Assembly: GCA_934373375.1 (NCBI GenBank)
Contig: CAKROP010000005.1
Coordinates: 1 to 24,415 of the forward strand
Length of the DNA stretch: 24,415 bases
Reading direction: 5' to 3'
Source of the DNA: an uncultured Anaerosacchariphilus sp.
GTDB lineage: Bacteria; Bacillota; Clostridia; Lachnospirales; Lachnospiraceae
Shown here in pieces: positions 7,995 to 17,719 of the stretch (position 1 is the first letter of the stretch; every line of letters starts with the position of its first letter). Under the pieces are notes generated by a model. That model was given only the letters and a program-made list of their open reading frames with translations. It was not told where the DNA came from and searched no databases. The position numbers were made by a program, and so were the translations under genes.

Positions 7995-8037
7995 TTATCC
8001 ACAAGATGTGGATAAAATGTGGATAATAAGTGGATAA
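7995..8037. promoter_or_regulatory. DnaA-box cluster upstream of dnaA (oriC, left part)
   Basis: There are four boxes. TTATCCACA at 7995-8003 is in forward orientation. TGTGGATAA at 8007-8015 and 8018-8026 is reversed, and AGTGGATAA at 8029-8037 is reversed with one mismatch. The three reversed boxes start exactly 11 bp apart, placing DnaA protomers on nearly the same face of the helix. The cluster lies between the rpmH and dnaA promoters, so it may serve both origin assembly and dnaA autoregulation. The rest of the 7868-8123 gap holds the two promoters and nothing else I can name. Confidence 0.88.
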
Positions 8038-8051
8038 CCTGATTTTTCTGC

Positions 8052-8080
8052 TTGATCGCAATTCTGATTTGGTATATTAT
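8052..8080 (+). promoter_or_regulatory. sigma-A promoter for dnaA
   Basis: TTGATC (8052-8057), a 17-base spacer and TATTAT (8075-8080) form a plausible sigma-A promoter. It lies 15 bp after the last upstream DnaA box. The start of transcription would be near 8087, giving a short leader of about 37 nt with GAGGAG before the dnaA start. Confidence 0.65.
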
Positions 8081-8123
8081 TGATTATAGGATAAATTGCT
8101 CTTTTTGGGCACTGAGGAGATAA

Positions 8124-9500
8124 ATGATGAATCTGATAAAAGAAAAATGGAGCGAAATTCTTGAACACGTCCGGAAGGAACATGAACTTTCGGATATTTC
8201 TTTTGAGACCTGGCTGCTCCCACTGACGGTCTACAGCACCGACAATCATGTAGTGAAGATCATCGTTCCCATGGGGGAACAGATGATTACGTATCTGAAT
8301 TCCAAATTTAAGACGCCGATTTTTGTGGCCATTGCCGAATTTACCGGCGAGAAATACGAAATAGAATTCATCACCGAGAAAGAAGCCATGGAGCAGAAAA
8401 ATGCGGAAGTGCCTGCTTCTTCTGCCGCTGCGCCCGCAGAGCGCCCGGTGAACAGTCCGGATTTTGAAAAATCCAATATCAACCCGAAGTTTACCTTCGA
8501 CACCTTCGTGGTCGGCAGCAACAACAAATTTGCCCATGCCGCGTCCCTGGCCGTCGCCGAGACACCCGGTAAAGTGTATAACCCGCTTTTCCTGCATGGA
8601 GGCGTAGGACTGGGAAAAACCCATCTGATGCACGCCATTGCCAACCATATTTTAAAGGAAAATCCCAATATGAAAGTACTTTACGTCACCAGTGAGTACT
8701 TCACCAACGAGCTGATCGAAACCCTGCGAATGGGCGATCCCTCCGGTATGACCCGCTTCCGTGAGAAATACCGCAATATCGACGTACTGCTCATCGACGA
8801 CGTGCAGTTCATCATCGGTAAGGAGAGTACGCAGGAGGAATTCTTCCATACCTTCAATGCCCTTCACACGGCCAATAAGCAGATCATCATCTCCAGTGAC
8901 CGGCCACCCAAGGATATTGAGACGCTGGAGGAACGTCTGCGGACCCGTTTTGAATGCGGTCTGATCGCCGATGTGTCTTCCCCGGATTTCGAGACCAGAA
9001 TGGCCATCCTGCGGAAAAAAGAAGAACTGGAAGGCTATCATATCGACGACGACATCATTACCTATATCGCTACGAATATCAAGTCCAACATCCGTGAGCT
9101 GGAGGGTGCCTTCAACCGTCTGATCGCCCTTTCCACCCTGGAAAAACGGCCTATCGATATGCTGCTGGCTGAGGAAGCCATCAAGGATATTATTTCTCCG
9201 GGCGAGAGCCGGAAAGTGACGCCGGAGCTGATCATCGAGATCGTGGCGGAGCATTTCCATATTACGCCCGCCGACATCTACAGCAACAAGCGTACCGCCA
9301 ATATCGCCTACCCCCGTCAGATTGCCATGTACCTCTGCAAGGAAAACGGTACGACGCTGAAGAAAATCGGCGACATCATGGGGGGCCGCGACCACACCAC
9401 AGTCATGCACGGGGTTGAGAAAATCGAAAAGGAACTGCAGAGCAATGATTCCACTATCCGCACCATCGGAACCATCCGGAAAAAGATAAGCCCCAACTGA
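8124..9500 (+). CDS. dnaA: chromosomal replication initiator protein DnaA
   Basis: DnaA is the AAA+ initiator that binds DnaA boxes, oligomerises as DnaA-ATP and melts oriC. The 458-residue protein has domain I (about 1-85, with SFETWLLPL). Domain II is a short Ala/Pro/Glu-rich linker (about 90-115). The AAA+ domain III holds Walker A GGVGLGKTHL (159-168) and Walker B LLIDDVQF (222-229). Domain IV is the DNA-binding helix-turn-helix with RDHTTVMHGVEKI (422-434). Two consecutive ATGs (8124, 8127) follow GAGGAG; the second has the more usual spacing of 7 bases, so the protein may start one residue later. It is autoregulated in relatives, consistent with the boxes just upstream. Confidence 0.98.
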   Translation: MMNLIKEKWSEILEHVRKEHELSDISFETWLLPLTVYSTDNHVVKIIVPMGEQMITYLNSKFKTPIFVAIAEFTGEKYEIEFITEKEAMEQKNAEVPASSAAAPAERPVNSPDFEKSNINPKFTFDTFVVGSNNKFAHAASLAVAETPGKVYNPLFLHGGVGLGKTHLMHAIANHILKENPNMKVLYVTSEYFTNELIETLRMGDPSGMTRFREKYRNIDVLLIDDVQFIIGKESTQEEFFHTFNALHTANKQIIISSDRPPKDIETLEERLRTRFECGLIADVSSPDFETRMAILRKKEELEGYHIDDDIITYIATNIKSNIRELEGAFNRLIALSTLEKRPIDMLLAEEAIKDIISPGESRKVTPELIIEIVAEHFHITPADIYSNKRTANIAYPRQIAMYLCKENGTTLKKIGDIMGGRDHTTVMHGVEKIEKELQSNDSTIRTIGTIRKKISPN

Positions 9501-9509
9501 TCCGCGGAC

Positions 9510-9770
9510 TTATCAACATTTTGCTGTGGACAAGTATGTTGATCCTGTGGGGAAAACTTTTCACCGGTTTGGGCCATGTGTATAACCCCTTCCGTTCAAG
9601 GTCAGTTATACAGTACTTTTTCACATAGTTATCCTTTGCCTGAAGCCTTAATTTTAAAGGGCTCAGACCACTTATCAACATATTCACAGTCCCTACTACG
9701 GATACGACGGATTATTTTATATATTTATCTATATCCCCCTCCGGGGAACATCTGAAAGGAGTTATACACA
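9510..9770. other. oriC: oriC, dnaA-dnaN part: DnaA boxes and AT-rich unwinding site
   Basis: The dnaA-dnaN gap is rich in DnaA-box-like nonamers: TTATCAACA at 9510-9518 and 9672-9680, TGTGGACAA at 9525-9533 (reversed), TGTTGATCC at 9537-9545 (reversed), TGTGTATAA at 9577-9585 (reversed) and TTATACACA at 9762-9770. After the 9672 box comes a weaker ATATTCACA (9680-9688), then CTACTA (9693-9698). An almost pure AT stretch follows at 9711-9734, a good candidate for the duplex unwinding element. This layout (boxes, then AT-rich DNA, then dnaN) matches the B. subtilis incC/DUE arrangement. That this is the functional origin is inferred. Confidence 0.85.
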
Positions 9771-9772
9771 TT

Positions 9773-10885
9773 ATGAAGTTTGTCTGCAAAAAATCAGACC
9801 TTTTAAAGGGTGTTAATATTGTTTTGAAAGCAGTTCCTTCCAAGACAACCATGTCCATTCTGGAATGCATTCTGATTGATGCATCTGCAGGACAGATCAA
9901 AATGACAGCCAACGATATGGAGCTGGGTATTGAAACCGTGATCGAAGGAGATATCCAGGAAAAAGGAATCATTGCCATTGACGCCAAGATTTTTTCCGAA
10001 ATCGTAAGAAAGCTTCCGGACAATGACGTTACCATCGAAACCGACGCTAATTTTCAGATGCTGATCTGCTGTGAAAAAGCACGCTTCAGCATCGCAGGAA
10101 AATCCGGTGAGGATTTCTCTTATCTTCCTTATATTGAAAAAGCGGAGCCGGTGGTAGTTTCTCAGTTCAGTCTCCGGGAAGTAATTAAACAGACTATTTT
10201 TTCTATTTCTGATAATGAAAGTAATAAAATGATGACCGGCGAGCTCTTTGAGATCAGCGGCAGTCACTTAAAGGTGGTTTCTCTGGACGGTCATCGTGTA
10301 TCCATCCGAAATCTGGAGCTGAAAGAGGAATATCAGCCGAGAAAGGTGATCGTACCCGGTAAGACTCTGATCGAAGTCAGCAAGATTCTCTCCGGCGAGC
10401 TGGACGCTCTGGTGAATCTGTTCTTCACCAAGAATCACATCGTATTTGAGTTTGATGAGACCACCGTGGTATCCCGCCTGATCGAGGGCGAGTATTTCCG
10501 CATCGAGCAGATGCTTTCCACGGATTATGAGACCAAGGTAAAGGTCAATAAGAAGGAGCTTCTGAACTGTATCGATCGTGCGACCCTGCTGATCCGCGAG
10601 AGTGACAAGAAGCCCATCATCATCCAGATCGAGGATGGAGAAATGCGCCTGAAGCTGACCTCCGGCGTGGGTTCCATGAACGAGGAGGTCGTCATAGAAA
10701 AAGAGGGCAAGGACATTCTGATCGGCTTCAATCCGAAGTTTCTGATCGACGCCCTGCGCGTCATCGACGACGAAATGGTGACCTTATATCTGGTAAATCC
10801 CAAAGCGCCCTGCTTTATCCGGGATGAGAAGGAATCTTATATTTATCTGATTCTTCCGGTAAACTTCAGCAGCGCTTCTGTATAA
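9773..10885 (+). CDS. dnaN: DNA polymerase III beta subunit (sliding clamp)
   Basis: This is the ring-shaped dimeric clamp that tethers polymerase III and many repair proteins to DNA. The 370-residue length fits three repeats of the clamp fold. It begins MKFVCKKSDLLKGVNIVLKAVPSKTTMSILECILIDA, and a LDGHRVSIR-type segment and the C-terminal YLILPVNF strand are present. AAGGAG lies 11 bases before the ATG, and a DnaA-box-like TTATACACA (9762-9770) sits between the two. The next gene, yaaA, starts 11 bp downstream with its ribosome-binding site touching the dnaN stop, so dnaN, yaaA and recF are probably one transcript. Confidence 0.98.
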   Translation: MKFVCKKSDLLKGVNIVLKAVPSKTTMSILECILIDASAGQIKMTANDMELGIETVIEGDIQEKGIIAIDAKIFSEIVRKLPDNDVTIETDANFQMLICCEKARFSIAGKSGEDFSYLPYIEKAEPVVVSQFSLREVIKQTIFSISDNESNKMMTGELFEISGSHLKVVSLDGHRVSIRNLELKEEYQPRKVIVPGKTLIEVSKILSGELDALVNLFFTKNHIVFEFDETTVVSRLIEGEYFRIEQMLSTDYETKVKVNKKELLNCIDRATLLIRESDKKPIIIQIEDGEMRLKLTSGVGSMNEEVVIEKEGKDILIGFNPKFLIDALRVIDDEMVTLYLVNPKAPCFIRDEKESYIYLILPVNFSSASV

Positions 10886-10895
10886 AGGAGATATT

Positions 10896-11108
10896 ATGGA
10901 ATATATCGAAGTAGCAATCCGCGATGAATTTATCCGGCTGGGCCAGGCCATGAAGCTGGCCGGTATCCTTTCCCTGGGATCGGATATTAAGTATGAGATC
11001 GTGGACGGCAATGTAAAGGTAAACGGCGAAGTGGAGGAGCGCAGAGGCCGCAAGCTCCACAAGGGCGATATTTTTACCTATCAGGGACAGGATTATAAAA
11101 TCGTATGA
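10896..11108 (+). CDS. yaaA: S4-domain RNA-binding protein YaaA
   Basis: This is a 70-residue protein that is essentially one S4 RNA-binding domain: FIRLGQAMKLAGILSLGSDIKYEIVDGNVKVNGEVEERRGRKLHKGD. A small S4 protein between dnaN and recF is conserved across Firmicutes (B. subtilis yaaA/rlbA). Its exact role is unsettled; a link to ribosome assembly has been proposed. AAAGGAG precedes the ATG at a good distance. The stop overlaps the recF start (ATGA), indicating translational coupling. Confidence 0.92.
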   Translation: MEYIEVAIRDEFIRLGQAMKLAGILSLGSDIKYEIVDGNVKVNGEVEERRGRKLHKGDIFTYQGQDYKIV

Positions 11109-12190
11109 TCATTGAATCCATGGAACTGAAGAATTTCCGAAATTACAGGGAATTACAGCTTCATTTTGATGCAAAAACCAACATTTTCTACGGCGACAAC
11201 GCGCAGGGAAAGACGAATATACTGGAAGCCGTGTATTTGAGCGGAACCACTAAATCCCACAAGGGCAGCCGGGATCGGGATATGATTCTTTTCGGCGAGG
11301 ACGAAGGGCATCTTCGAACCTTTGTGAAAAAGGGTGAGATCGAATATCAGATTGATATTCATCTGAAGAAAAACAAGACCAAGGGCATCGCTATCAATGG
11401 GGTACCGATTCGGAAGGCCAGCGAGCTTTTCGGCATTGCCAATTTCGTATTTTTTTCTCCGGAGGACTTAAGCATTATCAAACAGGGTCCCGGGGAGCGC
11501 CGCAGATTCCTGGATATGGAGTTATGTCAACTTGACAAAGTATATCTTCACCATCTGGCCAACTACAACCGCATCGTGGTGCAGCGCAATAAGCTCTTAA
11601 AGGATCTGAGCTTCCGGCCCGAGCTTAAGGATACGTTGGATATCTGGGATATACAGATGGCAGAATATGGTAAAAAGATCATTGAAAGCAGAAATGCGTT
11701 TATTGAGTCTCTGGGAGAAATCATTCGCGGAATCCATGAAAAGCTTTCCGGCGGTAAAGAGGAACTGACGCTTTCCTACGAGAAACATGTGGGAGCGGAG
11801 GAGCTTTACGATGCGATTACCCGGAGTCGGGATCGGGATATCCGCATGAAGACCTCGAATGTGGGTCCTCATCGGGACGATCTGATGTTCGCCATCGGCG
11901 GCGTCGATATTCGGAAATTCGGTTCCCAGGGACAGCAGCGGACAGCGGCCCTTTCCCTGAAGTTATCGGAGATTGAACTGGTCAAACAGGTGATTCACGA
12001 TACGCCGGTTTTACTTTTGGACGATGTGTTGTCTGAACTGGATCATAACCGGCAAAACTATTTATTAGACAGTATTCATGATATTCAGACCATGATTACC
12101 TGTACGGGTCTGGATGAGTTTGTAAATCACAGGTTTTCGATCAACCGGGTTTTCCGTGTGGTCGAGGGCGCTGTATACAGCGGAAATTAG
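11105..12190 (+). CDS. recF: DNA replication and repair protein RecF
   Basis: RecF is an SMC-like ATPase that, with RecO and RecR, loads RecA at gaps during recombinational repair. The 361-residue length is typical. Walker A is GDNAQGKTN (30-38). A PGERRRFLDMELCQLD block lies mid-protein. The ABC signature is FGSQGQQRTAALSLKL and Walker B is VLLLDDVLSELD. It begins in a 4-base overlap with yaaA, and gyrB follows after about 30 bp. Genes on both sides are the expected dnaN and gyrB neighbours. Confidence 0.97.
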   Translation: MIIESMELKNFRNYRELQLHFDAKTNIFYGDNAQGKTNILEAVYLSGTTKSHKGSRDRDMILFGEDEGHLRTFVKKGEIEYQIDIHLKKNKTKGIAINGVPIRKASELFGIANFVFFSPEDLSIIKQGPGERRRFLDMELCQLDKVYLHHLANYNRIVVQRNKLLKDLSFRPELKDTLDIWDIQMAEYGKKIIESRNAFIESLGEIIRGIHEKLSGGKEELTLSYEKHVGAEELYDAITRSRDRDIRMKTSNVGPHRDDLMFAIGGVDIRKFGSQGQQRTAALSLKLSEIELVKQVIHDTPVLLLDDVLSELDHNRQNYLLDSIHDIQTMITCTGLDEFVNHRFSINRVFRVVEGAVYSGN

Positions 12191-12203
12191 GAACTTAAAA
12201 TAA

Positions 12204-14138
<1,935 letters not shown>

Positions 14139-14140
14139 CA

Positions 14141-14291
14141 GTTCAGCCATGGGTCTGTGCAGGCAGATTTTATGCTTGCATAAGAATCTGCCTGTATGGA
14201 CCCATGAGATGAGCGCCATGGTATGAGCAAAAAGAGCTGCGTAGCAGCGGGGAGCTCCGAAGGAGCGGTTTTGCGAATGGCGCGGCTGAAC
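14141..14291. repeat. 151-nt multibranched palindromic element between gyrB and gyrA
   Basis: The outer stem GTTCAGCC (14141-14148) pairs with GGCTGAAC (14284-14291). Inside are two arms. Arm 1 (14149-14205) is a long hairpin closed by ATGGGTC/GACCCAT, with GCAGGCAGATT pairing AATCTGCC and TTATG pairing CATAA near the tip. Arm 2 (14213-14283) is closed by GCGCCAT/ATGGCGC and GCAAAA/TTTTGC. It ends in two mini-hairpins with 5-bp stems and 3-nt loops: GCTGC-GTA-GCAGC and GCTCC-GAA-GGAGC. No coding sense was found. It could be a mobile palindromic repeat or a transcribed leader of gyrA. There is no T-run at its end, so it is not a simple terminator. Confidence 0.8.
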
Positions 14292-14320
14292 GTACGCAAT
14301 CTAACAAGGGAGAATAGAAA

Positions 14321-16801
14321 ATGGAAGACAATATCTTTGACAAAATCCATGACGTGGATTTGAAAAAGACCATGGAAGATTGTTATATCGATTATGCCAT
14401 GAGCGTTATTGCGGCCCGTGCCCTTCCGGATGTCCGGGACGGCTTAAAGCCGGTACAGCGGCGAGTGCTCTACTCTATGATCGAGCTGAATAACGGACCG
14501 GATAAGCCCCACAGAAAGTGCGCGCGTATCGTCGGCGATACCATGGGTAAATATCACCCCCACGGCGACAGCTCCATTTACGGAGCCCTGGTCAATATGG
14601 CTCAGGACTGGTCCACCCGTTATCCGTTGGTAGACGGTCACGGGAACTTCGGTTCCGTGGACGGCGACGGCGCTGCGGCCATGCGATATACCGAGGCCCG
14701 CTTAAGCAAGATTTCCATGGAAATGCTTGCGGATATCAATAAAAATACCGTAGATTTCGTACCGAACTTCGATGAGACCGAGAAGGAGCCCTCTGTGCTG
14801 CCCTCCCGTTTTCCGAATCTTTTGGTCAACGGTACCACGGGTATCGCGGTCGGCATGGCCACCAATATTCCGCCGCACAACCTGCGCGAGGTTATTAAGG
14901 CTGTGGTGAAGCTCATCGACAATCGGATCGAGGAGGATCGGGATACCACCATCGAAGAGATCCTGAAGATTGTCAAGGGACCGGATTTCCCCACAGGCGC
15001 GGAGATTCTGGGAACCAGAGGCATCGAGGAAGCATATCGGACAGGACGTGGTAAGATCCGCGTGCGTGCCGTGACGAACATCGAGACCATGAGCAACGGC
15101 AAGAGCCGCATTGTGGTAACGGAGCTTCCCTATATGGTTAATAAGGCGCGGCTCATCGAGAAGATTGCCGAGCTGGTAAAAGAAAAGCGCATCGACGGCA
15201 TCACCTACATCGGTGATGAGTCCAGCCGCGAGGGCATGCGGATCAACATTGAGCTTCGCAAGGACGCCAATGCCAACGTAATCCTGAATCAGCTGTACAA
15301 GCATACCCAGCTGCAGGATACCTACGGCGTGATCATGCTGGCGTTGGTAGGCAAGGAGCCGAAGGTTCTGAATCTTCTGGATATGCTGAAGTATTACCTG
15401 CTTCACCAGGAGGACGTGGTTACCCGCCGTACCAAATACGACTTAAATAAGGCCGAGGAGCGCGCCCACATCTTAAAGGGTCTGCTCATCGCCCTGGACA
15501 ATATCGACGAAGTAATCAAGATCATCCGCGGCTCCCAGTCCACGCCGGAGGCAAAGCAGAAGCTGATGGAGCGCTTCGGACTGGACGATGTACAGGCTCA
15601 GGCCATCGTAGATATGCGTCTGCGCACACTGACCGGTTTGGAGAGAGAGAAGCTGGAAGCAGAGTACAAGTCGCTGATGGAGCAGATCGATTACTTAAAG
15701 GGCATTCTGGCGGATGAGAAGAAGCTGCTGGGCGTCATCAAAGAGGAGATTATGGTAATCGCTGACAAATACGGCGACGACCGCAGGACCAGCATCGGCT
15801 TTGACGAGTTTGATCTGTCCATGGAGGACCTGATTCCGGAAGAGGATGTGGTCATCACCATGACAAACTTAGGGTATATCAAGCGTATGACCACCGATAA
15901 CTTCAAGAGTCAGAACCGCGGCGGCAAGGGTATCAAGGGCATGCAGACCATCAATGAGGATTACATTGAGGATCTGATGATGACCACAACCCATCATTAT
16001 ATCATGTTCTTCACGAATACCGGTAAGGTGTACCGCCTGAAGGGATACGAGATTCCCGAGGCCAGCAGAACTTCACGGGGAACCGCCATCATCAACCTGC
16101 TGTCCCTGCAGCCGGGTGAGAAAATCACGGCAGTCATCCCGATCAAAGAATACGAGGAGGGCAAGTACCTCTTTATGGCCACCAGGAACGGTCTGGTAAA
16201 GAAGACCTCCATCCGCGAATACGCCAACGTGAAGAAGTCCGGACTGGTAGCCATCAATCTCCGGGATAATGACGAGCTGATCGAGGTAAAATACACGGAT
16301 GATGATCAGGATATTTTCCTGATTACCAAGTATGGTATGTGTATCCGCTTCCAGGAGACTGACGTAAGAGCCACAGGCCGTGCGTCCATGGGCGTCATCG
16401 GTATGAATCTGACCGATCAGGATGAAGTGGTAGCTATGCAGGTTCGCGGTCAGGGCGAGTATTTGCTGGTGGTTTCCGAAAAGGGACTGGGTAAGCGTAC
16501 CGGCATGGATGAGTTTACGGTACAGAACCGTGGCGGCAAGGGCGTGAAGTGCTACAAGATCACCGACAAGACCGGCAATGTGGTCGGCGCTAAGGCGGTC
16601 AACGAAGACAACGAGGTCATGCTCATCACCACCGAGGGTATCATCATCCGGATTCCCTGTAACGGCATTTCCATCATGGGCCGTATCACTTCAGGCGTGA
16701 AGCTGATGAACGTGGATTCTGAGAACGTATCCGTGGCAAGTATCGCCAAGGTGCGGGAGCAGATGAATAAAGAGGAGTCTGCAGAGGAAGAAGAAATTTG
16801 A
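14321..16801 (+). CDS. gyrA: DNA gyrase subunit A
   Basis: GyrA is the DNA-breaking and -rejoining subunit of gyrase. The 826-residue protein has the N-terminal winged-helix/tower domain and a C-terminal beta-pinwheel. The catalytic tyrosine is Y123 in [11 protein letters not shown]. The quinolone region reads [19 protein letters not shown]: Ser84 is kept, but the position usually Asp/Glu (E. coli 87) is Gly88. Two identical QNRGGKG heptads occur, at 531-537 (the GyrA-box position) and 735-741. The acidic tail is [14 protein letters not shown] precedes the ATG by about 9 bases. A strong terminator follows 86 bp downstream, ending the replication gene block. Confidence 0.98.
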   Translation: MEDNIFDKIHDVDLKKTMEDCYIDYAMSVIAARALPDVRDGLKPVQRRVLYSMIELNNGPDKPHRKCARIVGDTMGKYHPHGDSSIYGALVNMAQDWSTRYPLVDGHGNFGSVDGDGAAAMRYTEARLSKISMEMLADINKNTVDFVPNFDETEKEPSVLPSRFPNLLVNGTTGIAVGMATNIPPHNLREVIKAVVKLIDNRIEEDRDTTIEEILKIVKGPDFPTGAEILGTRGIEEAYRTGRGKIRVRAVTNIETMSNGKSRIVVTELPYMVNKARLIEKIAELVKEKRIDGITYIGDESSREGMRINIELRKDANANVILNQLYKHTQLQDTYGVIMLALVGKEPKVLNLLDMLKYYLLHQEDVVTRRTKYDLNKAEERAHILKGLLIALDNIDEVIKIIRGSQSTPEAKQKLMERFGLDDVQAQAIVDMRLRTLTGLEREKLEAEYKSLMEQIDYLKGILADEKKLLGVIKEEIMVIADKYGDDRRTSIGFDEFDLSMEDLIPEEDVVITMTNLGYIKRMTTDNFKSQNRGGKGIKGMQTINEDYIEDLMMTTTHHYIMFFTNTGKVYRLKGYEIPEASRTSRGTAIINLLSLQPGEKITAVIPIKEYEEGKYLFMATRNGLVKKTSIREYANVKKSGLVAINLRDNDELIEVKYTDDDQDIFLITKYGMCIRFQETDVRATGRASMGVIGMNLTDQDEVVAMQVRGQGEYLLVVSEKGLGKRTGMDEFTVQNRGGKGVKCYKITDKTGNVVGAKAVNEDNEVMLITTEGIIIRIPCNGISIMGRITSGVKLMNVDSENVSVASIAKVREQMNKEESAEEEEI

Positions 16802-16886
16802 TGAGCAAGTCTGAGACCGCGTGGCAGTCCCAAATTTGAAAATAATATCGAAAATCAATAAAAACATATTGAAAAACGATAAAATA

Positions 16887-16938
16887 AGTGGTAAGATACA
16901 GGTATCCGAAAAGGATAGCTGTATTTTACCGCTTTTTC
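16887..16938 (+). terminator. intrinsic terminator after gyrA
   Basis: A 21-bp stem with one mismatch and a few G-U pairs has left arm 16887-16907 and right arm 16913-16933, around a GAAAA loop. It runs into CTTTTTCTTTTT. It is the natural end of the gyrB-gyrA transcript. Confidence 0.9.
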
Positions 16939-16950
16939 TTTTTCAAAATA

Positions 16951-17009
16951 TTACAGGCAGAAAGAAATGCAGCGATAAGATTTGCCTGTAAGTTTACATA
17001 AAATATTAT
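16951..17009 (+). promoter_or_regulatory. promoter with inverted repeat ahead of the DUF2975 cassette
   Basis: TTGCCT (16982-16987), a 16-base spacer and TATTAT (17004-17009) make a moderate sigma-A promoter. A 9-bp inverted repeat, TTACAGGCA (16951-16959) and TGCCTGTAA (16983-16991), overlaps the -35 box. It is a candidate operator, possibly for the HTH regulator encoded in the same cassette. Both elements are seen; their function is inferred. Confidence 0.5.
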
Positions 17010-17026
17010 GATTTCAGGAGGTATTT

Positions 17027-17467
17027 ATGAAAGTGACAAGATTTACAAAAGGAGTATTGGATTTCATGTTTTACGCAGGAATTTTAATCGTCCTGAGCCT
17101 GCCGGTTTCCCTGAAAATTTTGGGTGACTATTTTCCAGAATACAGACAATTCTATGTTGTACTGTTTTTTTTCCTGTTTTTGTCCGGTATCTTTGCGCTT
17201 CTGATTATCCGGGAACTGCGGTGCATGTTCCGGACGGTGCTTGCGGGAGATTGTTTTGTAGAGCATAATGTGACCAGTTTAAAAAGAATGGCAGTATACA
17301 GTTTCTGCATTGCGGCGCTTACATTGATTCGCCTGATACTTGCGACGACTCCGGCGGCTGTGGTGGAGATTCTGGTATTTTTAATTGCCGGTCTGTTCAG
17401 CCGGGTACTGGCTGATGTTTTTGCTCAGGCAGTTACTTATAAGCTGGAAAATGATTTCACGATATAG
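17027..17467 (+). CDS. DUF2975 family membrane protein
   Basis: This is a 146-residue protein with four hydrophobic segments, at about 12-32, 42-64, 86-106 and 110-132. It has the DUF2975 pattern: an N-terminal KxxxxxLDFMFYAGI helix, a mid-protein VEHNVTSLKRMAVYSF segment and a final ADVFAQAVTYKLENDFTI. Members are usually encoded next to a small Cro/C1-type regulator of the YozG type, exactly as here. The pair is suspected to form a membrane-linked regulatory unit, but no function has been demonstrated that I know of. AGGAGG stands 6 bases before the ATG. The gene comes first in a three-gene cassette; its stop is 11 bp from the regulator start. Confidence 0.85.
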   Translation: MKVTRFTKGVLDFMFYAGILIVLSLPVSLKILGDYFPEYRQFYVVLFFFLFLSGIFALLIIRELRCMFRTVLAGDCFVEHNVTSLKRMAVYSFCIAALTLIRLILATTPAAVVEILVFLIAGLFSRVLADVFAQAVTYKLENDFTI

Positions 17468-17478
17468 GAGGAATGGAA

Positions 17479-17718
17479 ATGGCAATTCGTATCAATCTGG
17501 ACGTGATGATGGCCAGACGGAAAATCGGTCTCACGGAGCTATCCCGAGAGGTGGATGTGACCATGGCCAATCTGTCCATTTTAAAAAATAACAGGGCAAA
17601 GGCGGTACGGTTTTCGACCCTGAACGCCATCTGTAAGGCGCTGGACTGCCAGCCGGGCGACATTCTCGAATACGTCCCGGACGGTGGCGGCGCGGAGGTC
17701 AGTGAGGAGGGGATCTAG
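17479..17718 (+). CDS. Cro/C1-type helix-turn-helix regulator (YozG-like)
   Basis: This is a 79-residue DNA-binding protein. Residues about 5-65 form an Xre-type helix-turn-helix: INLDVMMARRKIGLTELSREVDVTMANLSILKNNRAKAVRFSTLNAICKALDCQPGDILEY. An acidic tail follows. It likely represses or tunes its own cassette, as is common for such small regulators. I chose the ATG at 17479 because AGGAGG ends 7 bases upstream; the in-frame ATG at 17473 nearly touches that site. The stop TAG is one base from the next gene's ATG, so the two are translationally coupled. Confidence 0.9.
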   Translation: MAIRINLDVMMARRKIGLTELSREVDVTMANLSILKNNRAKAVRFSTLNAICKALDCQPGDILEYVPDGGGAEVSEEGI

Positions 17719-17719
17719 C

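Noticed and set aside
7868..8123. Possible tRNA or small RNA in the dnaA-rpmH gap
   Set aside because: No cloverleaf or T-loop signature is present. The gap is accounted for by two promoters, DnaA boxes and ribosome-binding sites.
8652..9410. 252-aa minus-strand ORF inside dnaA
   Set aside because: It is antisense to the AAA+ and HTH domains of DnaA, and its open frame follows from codon bias of dnaA. There is no independent support.
17684..17719. Upstream start for the DUF4173-like protein
   Set aside because: It overlaps the HTH gene out of frame and encodes an Arg/Ser-rich stretch. The ATG at 17720 has GAGGAGG and abuts the HTH stop.
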